Positions 43,737 through 55,245 of a DNA stretch of 64,000 bases are shown one piece after another. The notes beneath the pieces are model-generated. The model saw only the letters and a program-made list of their open reading frames with translations, did no database searches and had not been told where the DNA came from. Origin of the DNA: Spinacia oleracea (taxonomy: Eukaryota; Streptophyta; Magnoliopsida; Caryophyllales; Amaranthaceae); NCBI RefSeq assembly GCF_020520425.1, contig NC_079490.1, positions 7,006,001 through 7,070,000 on the forward strand, written 5' to 3'. Position numbers and translations under genes: made by a program. The stretch's first letter is position 1. The number at the start of each line of letters is the position of its first letter.

Positions 43737-46700
43737 ATGGCAAACAACAATTCATTCAACATTCGATCAATTCTCGAAAAGGAGAAGTTGAACGGGAAAA
43801 ACTTCCTTGACTGGCAAAGGAACTTGCAAATAGTTCTTATGCAGGAAGAAAAGGAGTATGTCCTAGATGAGGCGATGCCCGAAGCTGCAGGCGACGGGGT
43901 CACTCAGGCAGCCCTCAATCGTTGGATTGATGCCAACAAGGATGTGAAATGTCTAATGCTCGCCACCATGAGTGCGGATCTGCAGAAAACGTTCATCAAC
44001 TCAGATGCTTTCACAATCATCAGTGAGTTGAAGAACATGTTCCAAGATCTGGCTCGAGTCGAAAGATTCGAGACTCATAGGCAAATTCTTGAGACCAAGC
44101 TTAAGAAAGGCGAGCCCGTAAGTCCACATGTTCTCAAAATGATTGGACTCATTGAGAATATGAGTCGGCTGGATCAGCAATTTTCTCAGGAAATGGCTAT
44201 AGACACCATCCTCCATTCTCTTCATAGCGGGTATGATCAGTTCAAACTGAACTACAGTATGAATAGTCTGGACAAAACGCTCACTGAGCTTCACGGTATG
44301 CTGAAGACCGCTGAAAAGACGCTCAAAAGTGATAAGCAGGATGTGCTTATGGTGCGTGGGGGCAAGTTCAAGAAATCTGGAAAGAGGAGGAATGCTAAGA
44401 AAGGTGGCAACAAGGCCAGCCCAACTAAGCAAACTGGCGCCAAATCTGCAAAGAGGAAGGTCAGTCAACCCACTTCTGAATCCGAATGCTTCTACTGCAA
44501 GAAGAAGGGGCATTGGAAGAGAGATTGCTTGAAGCTAAAGGAAGATCAGAAGAACGGAACAGTCGTTCCATCTTCAGGTATTTTCGTTATAGACTGTATA
44601 CTTGCTAATTCAACTTCTTGGGTATTAGATACAGGTTGTGGCTCACACTTATGTTCCAATCCACAGGGACTAAGAAGAAGTAGAAAGTTAAGCAAGGGTG
44701 AAGTCGACCTACGAGTGGGAAATGGAGCACGGATTGCTGCATTAGCTGTAGGAACTTACTATTTGTCGATGCCCTCCGGGCTAGTTTTGGAACTGGAAGA
44801 TTGTTTCCATGTTCCAAGTCTTACTAAAAAACATCATTTCAGTTTCTTGCTTAGATGCTAAGGGATTTTCCTTTTTAATAAAAGACAATAGTTGTTCGTT
44901 TTATTTTAAAGAGATGTTTTATGGATCTGCTAGATTAGTCAATGGACTTTATTTATTAGATCACGACAAACAAGTATATAACATAAATACCAAAAAGGCC
45001 AAAAAGGATGATTCAGATCTCACCTATCTGTGGCATTGTCGATTAGGCCATATAAACTTGAAACGCTTAGAAAGACTTCAAAAGGAAGGAATTCTAGAAC
45101 CATTTGACTTAGAGGATTATGGTAAATGCGAATCATGTTTACTTGGCAAAATGACAAAGCAACCTTTCTCTAAAGTTGGAGAAAGAGCAAATGAACTATT
45201 GGGTTTAATCCATACAGATGTATGTGGACCAATGAGTACAAATGCTAGAGGTGGTTTCAGCTACTTTATCACTTTCACTGATGACTTCAGTAGGTATGGT
45301 TATGTCTACCTAATGAAGCATAAGTCTGAATCCTTTGACAAATTCAAGGAATTTCAGAGTGAAGTAGAGAATCAATTAGGCAAGAAGATCAAGGCACTGC
45401 GGTCTGATAGAGGCGGTGAATATCTGAGCTATGAATTTGATGACCATCTGAAAGAATGTGGAATTCTATCAGAATTGACTCCTCCTGGAACACCACAATG
45501 GAATGGTGTGTCGGAACGGAGGAACAGAACCTTGCTAGACATGGTCAGGTCAATGATGGGTCAGGCCGAACTTCCATTAGAATTTTGGGGACATGCACTA
45601 AACACAGCTGCACTCACTATAAATAGAGCTCCGTCTAAAGCTGTCGAAAAGACTCCATACGAATTATGGTTTGGAAAGCCTCCAAATGTGTCTTTTCTGA
45701 AGATTTGGGGATGTGAAGTATACGTCAAACGATTGATTTCAGACAAACTTCATCCAAAATCTGACAAATATATCCTTGTGGGCTATCCAAAGGAAACAAA
45801 GGGGTATTACTTCTACAATACATCTGAGAACAAGGTGTTAATTTGTTGCTCGAGATGGTGTCTTTTTGGAGAAAGATCACATTTCCAAAATGACAAGTGG
45901 GAGAAAAGTAGACCTCGAAGAAATTCGAGTCGAACAACAAACTCTAGAGAATGCTCAAGATGACATTCAGGATGAAACTCAGAGATCTTTAGAAGAATCT
46001 GGTGAGAATCATGGTCAATCTAGAAATGTTACCCCGCGTAGATCGCAAAGATATAGATCTCAACCGGAAAGGTACTTAGGTATTTTGACGAACGAGAGCT
46101 ATGACGTTCTATTACTTGAAAGTGATGAACCTGCGACTTACAAACAAGCTATGACGAGCCCTAGCTCCAAGAAATGGCAAGAAGCCATGCAATCTGAATT
46201 AGACTCCATGTCTGAAAACCAAGTATGGGATTTGGTCGATTTGCCAGATGGCTACCAAGCCATTGGAAGCAAATGGGTTTTCAAACTGAAAAAGGACAAG
46301 GATGGGAAACTTGAAGTTTTCAAAGCTAGATTGGTTGCAAAAGGTTACAGGCAAGTCCACGGTGTGGACTACGATGAAACCTTTTCACCAGTTGCAATGC
46401 TAAAGTCTATTCGGATAATGTTAGCAATCGCTGCATATTACGATTACGAAATATGGCAGATGGATGTCAAAACTGCTTTCTTAAACGGCGTTTTAACAGA
46501 AACTGTGTTTATGACACAGCCTGAAGGGTTTGAGGATCCAAAGAATGCTAAAAAGGTATGCAAGCTAAAGAAATCAATCTATGGATTGAAGCAGGCATCC
46601 AGGAGCTGGAATATACGTTTTGATGAAGCAGTCAGTGACTTTGGTTTCATCAAGAACGCAGACGAATCTTGTGTATACAAGAAGGTCAGTGGGAGCAAAA

Positions 46701-47707
46701 TTGCTTTCCTAGTATTATATGTCGACGACATATTACTTATCGGAAATGACATTCCTATGTTGAACTCTCTCAAGATTTGGCTTGGGAAATGTTTTTCGAT
46801 GAAGGATCTAGGAGAAGCACAGTACATATTGGGCATCAAGATTTACAGAGATAGATCTAAAAGGATGATTGGACTTAGTCAAAGCACTTATATCAATAAG
46901 GTGCTTGATAGGTTCAAGATGGCGGACTCCAAGCGAGGCTACCTACCCATGTCTCATGGAATGAATCTAAGCAAGACTCAGTGCCCAAAAACACTTGATG
47001 AGCGTAGACGAATGAATGGGATTCCATATGCATCATTGATTGGTTCAATAATCTATGCTATGATATGTACACGCCCGGATGTTGCGTACGCACTCAGTGC
47101 TACGAGCAGATACCAGTCAGACCCAGGAGAGGCGCATTGGACTGCTGCCAAGAACATTCTGAAGTACCTGAAAAGGCACAAAGATGACTTCCTGGTCTAT
47201 GGTGGAGATGATGAATTAATTGTTAAAGGCTATACGGACGCAAGTTTCCAAACCGACAAAAATGATTTCAGATCACAGTCTGGGTTTGTCTTCTGCCTCA
47301 ACGGAGGAGCAGTAAGCTGGAAAAGTGCTAAGCAAAACACCATTGCGGATTCTACAACTGAAGCGGAGTACATTGCTGCACATGAAGCAGAAAAGGAAGC
47401 TATATGGCTAAGGAAGTTCATAGGTGAACTTGGTGTAGTCCCCTCCATTAAAGGACCAATAGCCCTGTATTGTGATAATAACGGAGCTATTGCACAGGCA
47501 AAAGAGCCTAGACACCACCAGAGAGTCAAGCATGTACTTCGTAGATTTCACCTTCTACGAGAGTTCGTTGAAAGAAAAGAAGTCGAGATAAGCAAAATTG
47601 GAACTGATGACAACATATCAGATCCATTAACTAAACCTCTGCCGCAGGCGAAGCACAACTCGCACACTGCAGCTATGGGAATCAAGCATATTGGAGAATG
47701 GCTTTGA
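43737..47707 (+). pseudogene. E3 gag-pol, two frameshifts
   Basis: The same domains as in E2 are spread over three frames. The first runs from 43737 to the first shift: an extra A in the run at about 44825-44830 (six A where E2 has five), in the region after protease. The second is a 4-bp insertion at about 45838-45842 (GTGTTAATTTG against GTGTTTG in E2), between integrase and reverse transcriptase. The last part (to 47707) is open and includes RT with YVDD and RNase H. Otherwise divergence from E2 is small. As it stands it cannot make a full Gag-Pol; partial Gag-protease and RT-RNase H frames remain. Confidence 0.92.
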
Positions 47708-48571
47708 TGTCTCTGTTTAATGTTTTAAAGTTTTAGAGTTTAAATCTTTGTAAAACATTATTGGTTAATCATTCACAATAAATGAAAAAAATTCATTTTT
47801 CCATTTAATTTGTGGTTTATTAAATGATGAGTCCCTTCAATTTGACGATATATTCAAGATAGACTGTCAGGACCAGTCCTGTGACTAAGAAATGTCTATC
47901 AAGTGAACTTGAATGTCAAAGGTTGAAAATGGTCCCTAGTCGGAGTTTTCTATAAAATTGGACGCATAGAAAACGTTAGACGATTAGAATGCAAGATGAC
48001 TAGTAGTTCTGTTTCTTGAACTATGTGGACATGGCAATGTCATAATCATTTGCATAGATACTTACTTTGGGAAGACTAGTATCGGACAAGACCTATGAAA
48101 CTTTACTGTAAGAGATGAAAATCTGTCATAAGTAAATTTCATTAAATTATTAGACACTAAATCCTCAATACCTGAGTGATTTGAGATTACTTGTTTGAGA
48201 ACTGGTTGCTTTGACGTTGACCAACCGTCGCACCGTAAAAGGAGGCTATAAAGGCAACGCTCAGGTAATCACCTATCAAACGAAGTCTAATCTCAAGATC
48301 GCAAGATTGGGATTGTCCTCCCATAAATCGGGATGAGATGCTTCAAAGTTGTACAAGGCCACTCGGAGAGCTAGAAACTGTGAAATGCATGGCCGTGCTC
48401 GGATGAATCATAGGCTATGATTATCTGTTTATTTGATCAGTTGAACTCTGAAACCGAGGAACACCTCTGGACATAATAAGGATGACAACTCTTACCTTAT
48501 GTTCAAGAGCAAGCATCGAGCGACAAAGGAATTAGGAAATGCACACTTGTCCCTAAGGACAAGTGGGAGAC

Positions 48572-49986
48572 TGAAGGAAATAATGCCCTTGGTCCAAGTA
48601 TGCATTCTATGTTAAGTCTAATAAATGCGGTTCAGTATTAATTAACAAGTTAATAATTCAGTGAGATCAAGTGAGCTGAATGCCTAGCTAGAGGCCGCTT
48701 CAGTTCAAGTGGAATTAATGATATTAATCCACAGCTTACTCTTGACTGAACCCGTAGGGTCACACAAATAGTACGTAAACGGATCAAGTATTTAAAGGCA
48801 TTAAATACTCCATCTATGAATATTCGGAATCGACGGATCTTGGTTTCAGTGGGAGCTGAGATCGTCACAAGCAAGAAATGAATACTCCGGAAACGATGAT
48901 ATTGCCGGAAGCGGAAATATGGATCGTATCGGAAATATAAATATTATCCAAGTCGTAGATGTTGCCGGAAACGGAAACATGGTACGTATCGGAAAATATT
49001 ATCGGAAATGGAAATATTGCCAGAATCGGAAATATTGTCAGAATCGGAAATATTATCGGAATCGGAAAATAATTCCCGAAACGGAAATATTAAATATTTG
49101 TTCGAAACGGAAATTAATTCCGGAATCGGAAATGTTAAATATTGTTCGTATCGGAAAAGAATTCCGGAATCGGAAATTTAATCGGAAGCGTATCGTACGA
49201 ATAAGCATCGGACGAGGCCTACCGGACGAGGGCCCAGCACGAAGCCAGGCCATCGCCCAGCAGGCCAAGCGCGCCACACGAACAGCCAAGGCCACGCCAG
49301 GCCCAGCGCAAGGCCAGGCCCAGCAGGCCGTGGCAGCGCGCACAGCGCGCGCAGCGCGCGCGGGTGGTTGCGTGGGCTTGTAGCTCGCGTAGGCCTCGCT
49401 GCGTGGGCTGCTGCTCGCACGCACGCATGGGCGGCCCATCGTGGCTGCCGTGTGTGTGTGCGTAAGTGTTTGTGTTCATGCACGATTCCTAAAACGTGCA
49501 GAGTTCGGTTAACGATTAAATTCCTAATTCTATTTGATAAATTAATTAATTAGAGTTCTTGTAGGATTCTAGGTTTAATTAATTTGTATCTGAATAGGAT
49601 TCCAATTCCCTTTCCATACCCCTATAAATATGTGGCCTGGGTTCACAATTTATAACGAGTTTTAAAAGTATTCAAAGTGAGTTTTTGAGAGAAAAATTCA
49701 GCCACACATCTTGCTCAAAAGTGCCGAAAATTCTAGTACCTTAAGGGCGATTCTAGTTGGTCAATCTTAAGGCGGATCCGGACGTGCTGTGGACTATCTA
49801 CGGAGGGACGACACTTGGAGTCCTAAAGACTTGTTCTTGTTCGGTTCGGGCGCAGCTAGGGAGGGCACGCAACAAAGAGTATGCATCTAAATTATGCTAT
49901 ATGATTATGTGTAAATAATATGTATTCCTGGGTTAATGGTTGTTTCCGCATGATTTATGTAATATCATATGTATCATAACCTAACA
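48572..49986 (+). repeat. E3 3' LTR
   Basis: 1415 bp, TG...CA, with TATA box CCTATAAATA at 49621-49630. It retains the region missing from the 5' LTR. Followed by target duplication TTAAG. Confidence 0.92.
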
Positions 49987-49991
49987 TTAAG

Positions 49992-52249
49992 TCCCTCAAG
50001 TTTCAAAAGGAGCATTTAGGTCCCTCAAAATGGATGGAATAAGCTATTTTTATTAACACCGTTACATTTTCCGTTAAGTTCAATTAAATAATAATAAAAC
50101 TGATTTTAAATAAAGGGAAATCAATTTACATGTGTATAAATGATTTAAAATAGCTTCTTTTGATTTTGACTTAGCTTTTTCAAGTTCCTTAGCCTTTTCA
50201 TTTGCTTTTTCACCCTACACATTTCATCATAACAGAGAAATTTAACCCTATACATCTACAATAAAAATTAACAAAATATATTAAAAGAGATGCTAAAATA
50301 TTTGATCTTGATTAATTCCGAGAAAGAAAAAACTGAGATCTAATCCCCCCAAACAAATAGATTGATCATTTGGTGGAAGATGGCAGTGTATTCCATTGAA
50401 CAATGATATAGGGATTACAATATGATCGAGTCCTAATTCATTAATATGACTAGAAGTCTAATATACATCAAATATCCCAAGGCAAAATCCTATGAGATAT
50501 CTAAGTAGTTAAAAATCAAGTGTCGATGTGATTACAAATAGTTCTTACACTTAACTTATTAAACACAAAATCACAACATATATTAATAAAGGATAATCTA
50601 GTTACATGACAATGGTCCTTCCCCACTGTACAAGGCTAGTAAATACCCGTTGCCAACCCAATCCTCAAAAGGGTAATACACTTGAACCATAACATAAGAC
50701 CAACCGAGTAACGGATACCATTTATGCACAATTTGATCCGACTCACGTTTGTTCGGCCCGGGATACAGACATTCTGGGATACAGACCAACTGCCTCGCGT
50801 ACCTTCTATTCACATGCCATCCATTCGTTTCATGTACTGCTTGAAGCCTTGGTTTGATGGCCATGATCTAGAACTCTCGAGGTGAGGCCCCACGAGGTGG
50901 ATCCCTTCACAACACGCCTTTGTCGAACTCAAGCTTCACTTCATCGAAAAATGATTTCCTCACCATTCGATGATCTGCTTTTCAGGATTCTCCAACATTC
51001 ACAACCCCTTTGAGAATGACTCAACAAGGGGTCATGGAAGCATGACATTGGAAGGCTACTTAGACAGAGAAACTACGGTCGTGTTTTTTTTATGACTAAT
51101 TTTTATTTTCTGATATGGGGGGTGATATTTGTATACGAAATCTTCTATGGTTAAGAAGATATTCATTGTGTTGTGATGAATTGAAAGGAAAAAAAACTGG
51201 GTTGTTGAGTAGAAGAAGAAATATATATGGAGTATTGAATACAAACCAAGATATAAGAGATGAATATTGTTGTAATGCTTTAAGCCAACCCCCTTGTGTT
51301 TATATAGTCAAGGAAGACCAATGGAAGATAAGCTGTTTCTCACATCTCAATGCTCCTCATTAAATACTTAGGAGTAGTTAGTAGACCAAGGAAGACCAAA
51401 TTAAATATAGTCTTGTTGTAATGCTTTAAGCCAACCCCCTTGTGTTTATATAGTCAAGGAAGACCAATGGAAGATAAGCTGTTTCTCACATCTCAATGCT
51501 CCTCATTAAATACTTAGGAGTAGTTAGTAGACCAAGGAAGACCAAATTAAATATAGTGCGTCTGAAATGCAACTTGTATCTAATACAAATGTTTAAATTT
51601 CCAGAACAGTGGATACATACTCCGTATATGTGCCTAGTTTGAACACATACTCCGTATTAAGGTTCATTACCTTACTCGGACGAAGCTCTTTTACGTCCTC
51701 TTATCTAACGAGTATGACCATTAATTGAATTTCGTTAAATAATACTCTGATGAGCGAGCTTAGCTTTGAGACGAGATAGAACACAAAATGAGGCTCATTA
51801 AACAAATCAGTTTGGACATGATCTGAACACAAACATGCTCGTTCATGTTACAAGCTCGTGAACAAGCTCGTTTATGTTCATTTATTTAATTAATTAGACG
51901 GGCTTGAACACACATCTAAACTTGATAAATAAATTAGATTCAGGAGCATGAAATATTGGATATATCGGTAAGTGCAACGTCTAATTGTAAATTGTAACAA
52001 AATTCATAATTCATGTTCTACAAAATTTTTAAGTGTTTTATTTGCCATGGAATGTTAAATACTCTGTTTTTTGAGAGCCTCAACGGCTACATTTTTGTAA
52101 AAAGCTAACTGAAATGAATTTCCCTTTATTTAATTATTGGTAAATGGTAAATTTAACTGTTTTTTTGTCGTTTAGTGCCTTTTATTTAGTTTTCTTTTAA
52201 TTTAAATGCATTTTAACGGACGTTAGTGACGGAAAACAAAAAGCAGCGG
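49992..52249. other. Interior of the split DNA transposon
   Basis: No transposase. On the minus strand an 88-codon frame at 50598-50864 (start MAIKPRLQAVHETNGWHVNR) is rich in W, Y and P and looks protein-like, but I do not recognise it; a second short frame lies at 51056-51244. They may be pieces of a captured or host-derived gene. The plus strand shows nothing of note. Confidence 0.4.
51267..51557. repeat. 146-bp tandem duplication
   Basis: 51267-51412 and 51413-51557 are essentially identical (TTGTTGTAATGCTTTAAGCC ... TTAAATATAGT). Each copy contains a minus-strand TATA-like CTATATAAACAC, upstream of the minus-strand frames at 51244 and 50864. Confidence 0.9.
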
Positions 52250-52541
52250 ATTCCATCCAAACGCAGGGACCTAAATGCTCCTTTTGAAACTTGAGGGACC
52301 TAACTGCTCCTTTTGGCAAAGTTTAGGGACCTGCAGATCTATTTACTCCTTTTGGTTGCATGAGATTTATTGAGTTGAAAAGTTGGACCAATTAAAAATA
52401 AAAGTTGACTCAAAAAATAATAATAATAGTAACAAATTTATAAATAGAAAGATTATTTATGTAACAAACATTTTGAAACACTATTAAAGGAATACGTAAC
52501 AAACATTTTGAAACAGAGGGAGTATATTGCACAAATATATA

Positions 52542-52896
52542 CTCCCTCCGTCTCTTTTTTTCTTTACGTTTTCCTTTTTGGTATTTCAAAATGTTATTTA
52601 CATTTCCTTTTATATTATCACATAAATGACTTAGTATTCTATCAAACTTTGTGTCCAATTATTATTTTAACCAATAAAATTCATTGGGTCATTTGATCTC
52701 TCACACTTTTTCATTGGGACGTTAAATTTTTTTCATTTTCCAATATCAGAATTTTGATAAAAGTGAAAACATTATAAACAAACGTAATTATCTTGTTTAA
52801 ATATAAAAATTGAGGAATCTCGATGCAAATTAATTAATTAATCGTTAAAACGCGTGACAAATACCCAACGTAAAGAACAAAAATAGACGGAGAGAG
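52542..52896. mobile_element. Stowaway-type MITE, intact
   Basis: 355 bp with ends CTCCCTCCGTCTCTTTTTTT and AAAAATAGACGGAGAGAG, TA at 52540-52541 and 52897-52898. It is the uninterrupted relative of the split MITE at 15115-15805. Confidence 0.8.
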
Positions 52897-53324
52897 TACT
52901 TGTTAAATAAAACTACAAGACCCCACATAACTATACGAATTATTATTTATTATTCGTTAATGAGAAAAGTAATTAAGTTCCTCTCTTATGATTTTAGCTC
53001 AAACAAACGTGTATAAATACTGCAAATTTAGATTATAAACACATAGATACATCTATATCACCCACGTTTATTTAGGGGTTGTTAAACGACGCCCTTATTT
53101 TCCTAAAAACGCCCTGGTTTCTCAAATAAAAGTACACATTTGCCCCTAAAAGAATCCACCCCATATTACCATTTATTCACTCTCTATTCATCCCTTAAGG
53201 CCTTCACCCCTCCTTACTCCATTAATTCCGGCAGCCCTCTTGTATTCCAAATTAATTCTCCGGTCAACCATCCATAATAATAATAATAATAATAACGACA
53301 ACTTTTGTGTAAGACCGCCTTATC

Positions 53325-53468
53325 GGAAAGACCACTTTGGTTTCTTAACTAATTGGTTTAATTTCTTAACTAATTGGTTACATTCCTTAATTAATTGATT
53401 CGATTGCTTAACTAATTAATTCCTTTGCTTAACTAATTGGTTTCAGTGCTTAACTAATTGGTTCCATT
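53325..53468 (+). repeat. Tandem repeat of about 24 bp
   Basis: The word CTTAACTAATTGGTTxxATT recurs about six times with a step near 24 bp. It lies inside the Pack-MULE-like element, left of its GC-rich block. Confidence 0.8.
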
Positions 53469-53520
53469 ACTTTACTTATATGATATCAATGTGGTCTTTT
53501 GTGTAATACCGCCTTATAGA

Positions 53521-53815
53521 AAAGTTAAAGCCCGGTGTCGCACGAGTTTTGTGCCGGCAACACGCCGGTACCGCACGAGATTTGCGGCAGGACCGTGTCG
53601 CCGGCGCAAAACCCGTGCGTCACCGGCTTGTCATCGGCGCGAAATCCATGCGCGGCACCTTAAGTATTTGTTTAAAAAAAAAAATTGCAAGCGCCGCACG
53701 CGAATTGCGCCTGCGACACGGCCGAAACGCACAGGAATTGCGCTGGTCACAAGGAGGCCGCGCAGATCATGTGCGTTCCGGCCGTGTGGCCGGCGCAATT
53801 CGTATGCGCCAATTA
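53521..53815. other. GC-rich internally repetitive block
   Basis: The words CGCACGAG, TTGCGCC, GGCGCAA and GGCCGTGT recur in direct and inverted order. Open frames occur on both strands but have a low-complexity, Arg/Ala-rich composition without conserved motifs. It contrasts sharply with the surrounding AT-rich DNA. Either a captured gene fragment or a local satellite. Confidence 0.5.
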
Positions 53816-55245
53816 CCAATTTTGATTTTCGTTTATTATGGTGAGTAAATTGCAGTTAATTTTTTTTTTTATTATTTTCCTTAATTATAGTTTTTTTTCC
53901 TTAATTATAGTTAGAATTACAATACTTACAAATTTGAGTAATTTTTTAATTTTTCGTTATTCTAATTTTGAATTATACTCTGATGTGTTACATTATGGTG
54001 AGATTTTTTATTTTTTGTTAATTTCTTTTTCGTTTTCATTATATGGGTTAAGTTAAGGTTTTAATTTGATTGTAATTGAATAATTATATGTTTAATATAA
54101 TAATTTCTGTTTATCGCTAATAAAATTCCTGAGTATGTTTAGCGTTAAAAAAATAAATGGTGATGGTTGCTTGGTCGTAGGAGCTCGGAAGTGGTCGGAG
54201 TTGGCTTGTCTAGAGGGAGGGGTGAAAAAGATGAAGGAAGGCGGTTAATTGTTTTTACAAGGGCTTTATCGTACTTTTACATTAAAAATGCGGGCGATTT
54301 TAGCTAATAAGGGCGTCGAATAACGATACACTTTATTTATTACGTAGTACTACGTACAATTTATAAGGAGAGTAAAAGACCGATAATTGAGGTGTAGCAA
54401 CCGAGTAATTGGGAAGGGCTGACCTTAGTTTTGTCTTTTGAACATTATTGATCCATATTTAAAGATGGCACTGAGTCGGACTGACCAGGGGTATGTTATG
54501 GCCATCATGAGAAAAAAAAAGACAAGACATGGCACGAAAATTGCATGACACGATATGGGCACGGTCTAATATGAGCACGAAATCTTGGGTTAGGTTCAGA
54601 CTACATTTATTGGAAAAAGTACGACAAGACATAACATAAAAAATCACACTAAACTGAGCGAAGTCGACATGAGGCACGAAAAAGGCACAGTCTAATATGA
54701 GCACGAAGTCTTAGGTTAGGTACGGACCACATTTATTGGAAAAAGCACGACACGACATAACACAATAAATCACTCTAATTGAACAAAGTCGACATGAGGC
54801 ACGTGGGCCACCCCTTTGAAAATTTTGATACAAAATAGCCTAACATAAAACAAGTAGGCTTAATATTGGACGGCTCATTTAGGCCTATGACACGTGAGCT
54901 CGACACCAAGTAAACAGCCTACGACTATATATGTTTACTTTTCAGTTTCAAATACTTCTATTTCTTCGTGTATATCCCTTATAAGGAAGCGAGTCCAACA
55001 ATCCAGCATGTTACAGCACAAAGAACATAAAACTATAGCCACCAAATTGGAATTGTGGTGTGAAGACTACTAGGAATCCATTGTCAAAATCAATTAGAAA
55101 ATTAGACGTCTAAACTAAATGATTATCTAATAAACAAAGGTGTTTCTCATTTCTCAATCGATTCAGTAAAAGTCCCCTGCGTTCATTCTAAAATCGGTTG
55201 TCATATTATCTCAACTTTTGACTAATAATGCAGTTTTTCAAAGTG

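Larger units (their letters stand above)
39772..49986 (+). mobile_element. E3: Angela/BARE-1-like Copia retrotransposon, damaged
   Basis: Close relative of E2 in the same orientation. Target duplication TTAAG at 39767-39771 and 49987-49991. Primer-binding site TGGTATCACGAGCC from 40848; purine tract before 48572. The LTRs differ in length (1075 and 1415 bp), mainly by a 349-bp deletion in the 5' one. The gag-pol has two frameshifts. It inserted into the left inverted repeat of the surrounding DNA transposon. Confidence 0.93.
39721..52349. mobile_element. Non-autonomous TIR DNA transposon, split by E3
   Basis: Terminal inverted repeats of about 100 bp start GGAGTAAATAG; left part 39721-39771 plus 49992-50040, right 52250-52349. 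Shared words include GGTCCC, AACTTTGCCAAAAGGAGCAG and TTTCAAAAGGAGCATTTAGG. A perfect 8-bp target duplication TTTTGGTT lies at 39713-39720 and 52350-52357. Without E3 the element is about 2.4 kb. Eight bp points to hAT, but the terminal sequence is not typical hAT, so the superfamily is open. No transposase is recognisable. Confidence 0.75.
39435..52522. mobile_element. Outer Stowaway-type MITE of a three-level nest
   Basis: The left end CTCCCTCCGTTTCAAAATGT follows TA (39433-39434). The right end ACATTTTGAAACAGAGGGAG is its inverse and is followed by TA (52523-52524). The MITE itself is only 286 + 165 bp; the rest is inserted sequence (39721-52349 plus one 8-bp duplication). The TTTGTTACG word next to each end also pairs (CGTAACAAA). 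Confidence 0.75.
53076..54331. mobile_element. Pack-MULE-like TIR element with a GC-rich core
   Basis: Ends of about 65 bp are inverted repeats: CGACGCCCTTATT, AAAAGTAC and GCCC(C/T)T words on the left recur inverted on the right (AATAAGGGCGTCG, GTACTTTT). The flanks TTTATTTAG (53067-53075) and TTTATTTAT (54332-54340) match at 8 of 9 bases, near the 9-bp Mutator target. The 1256-bp interior has a GC-rich block (53521-53815), as gene-capturing Pack-MULEs do. No recognisable protein. Confidence 0.6.
53037..55245 (+). repeat. Segment duplicated from 23579-25190 (copy 2)
   Basis: Collinear with copy 1: ACACATAGATACATCTATAT at the start, AAATTGGAATTGTGGTGTG at about 55045, GACTACTAGGAATCCATTGT, CTAAACTAAATGATTATCTA, then GGTTGTCATATTATCTCAAC. 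It is interrupted by the Pack-MULE-like element at 53076-54331, which sits in the TTTATTTA tract that copy 1 keeps intact. No gene recognised. Confidence 0.75.
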
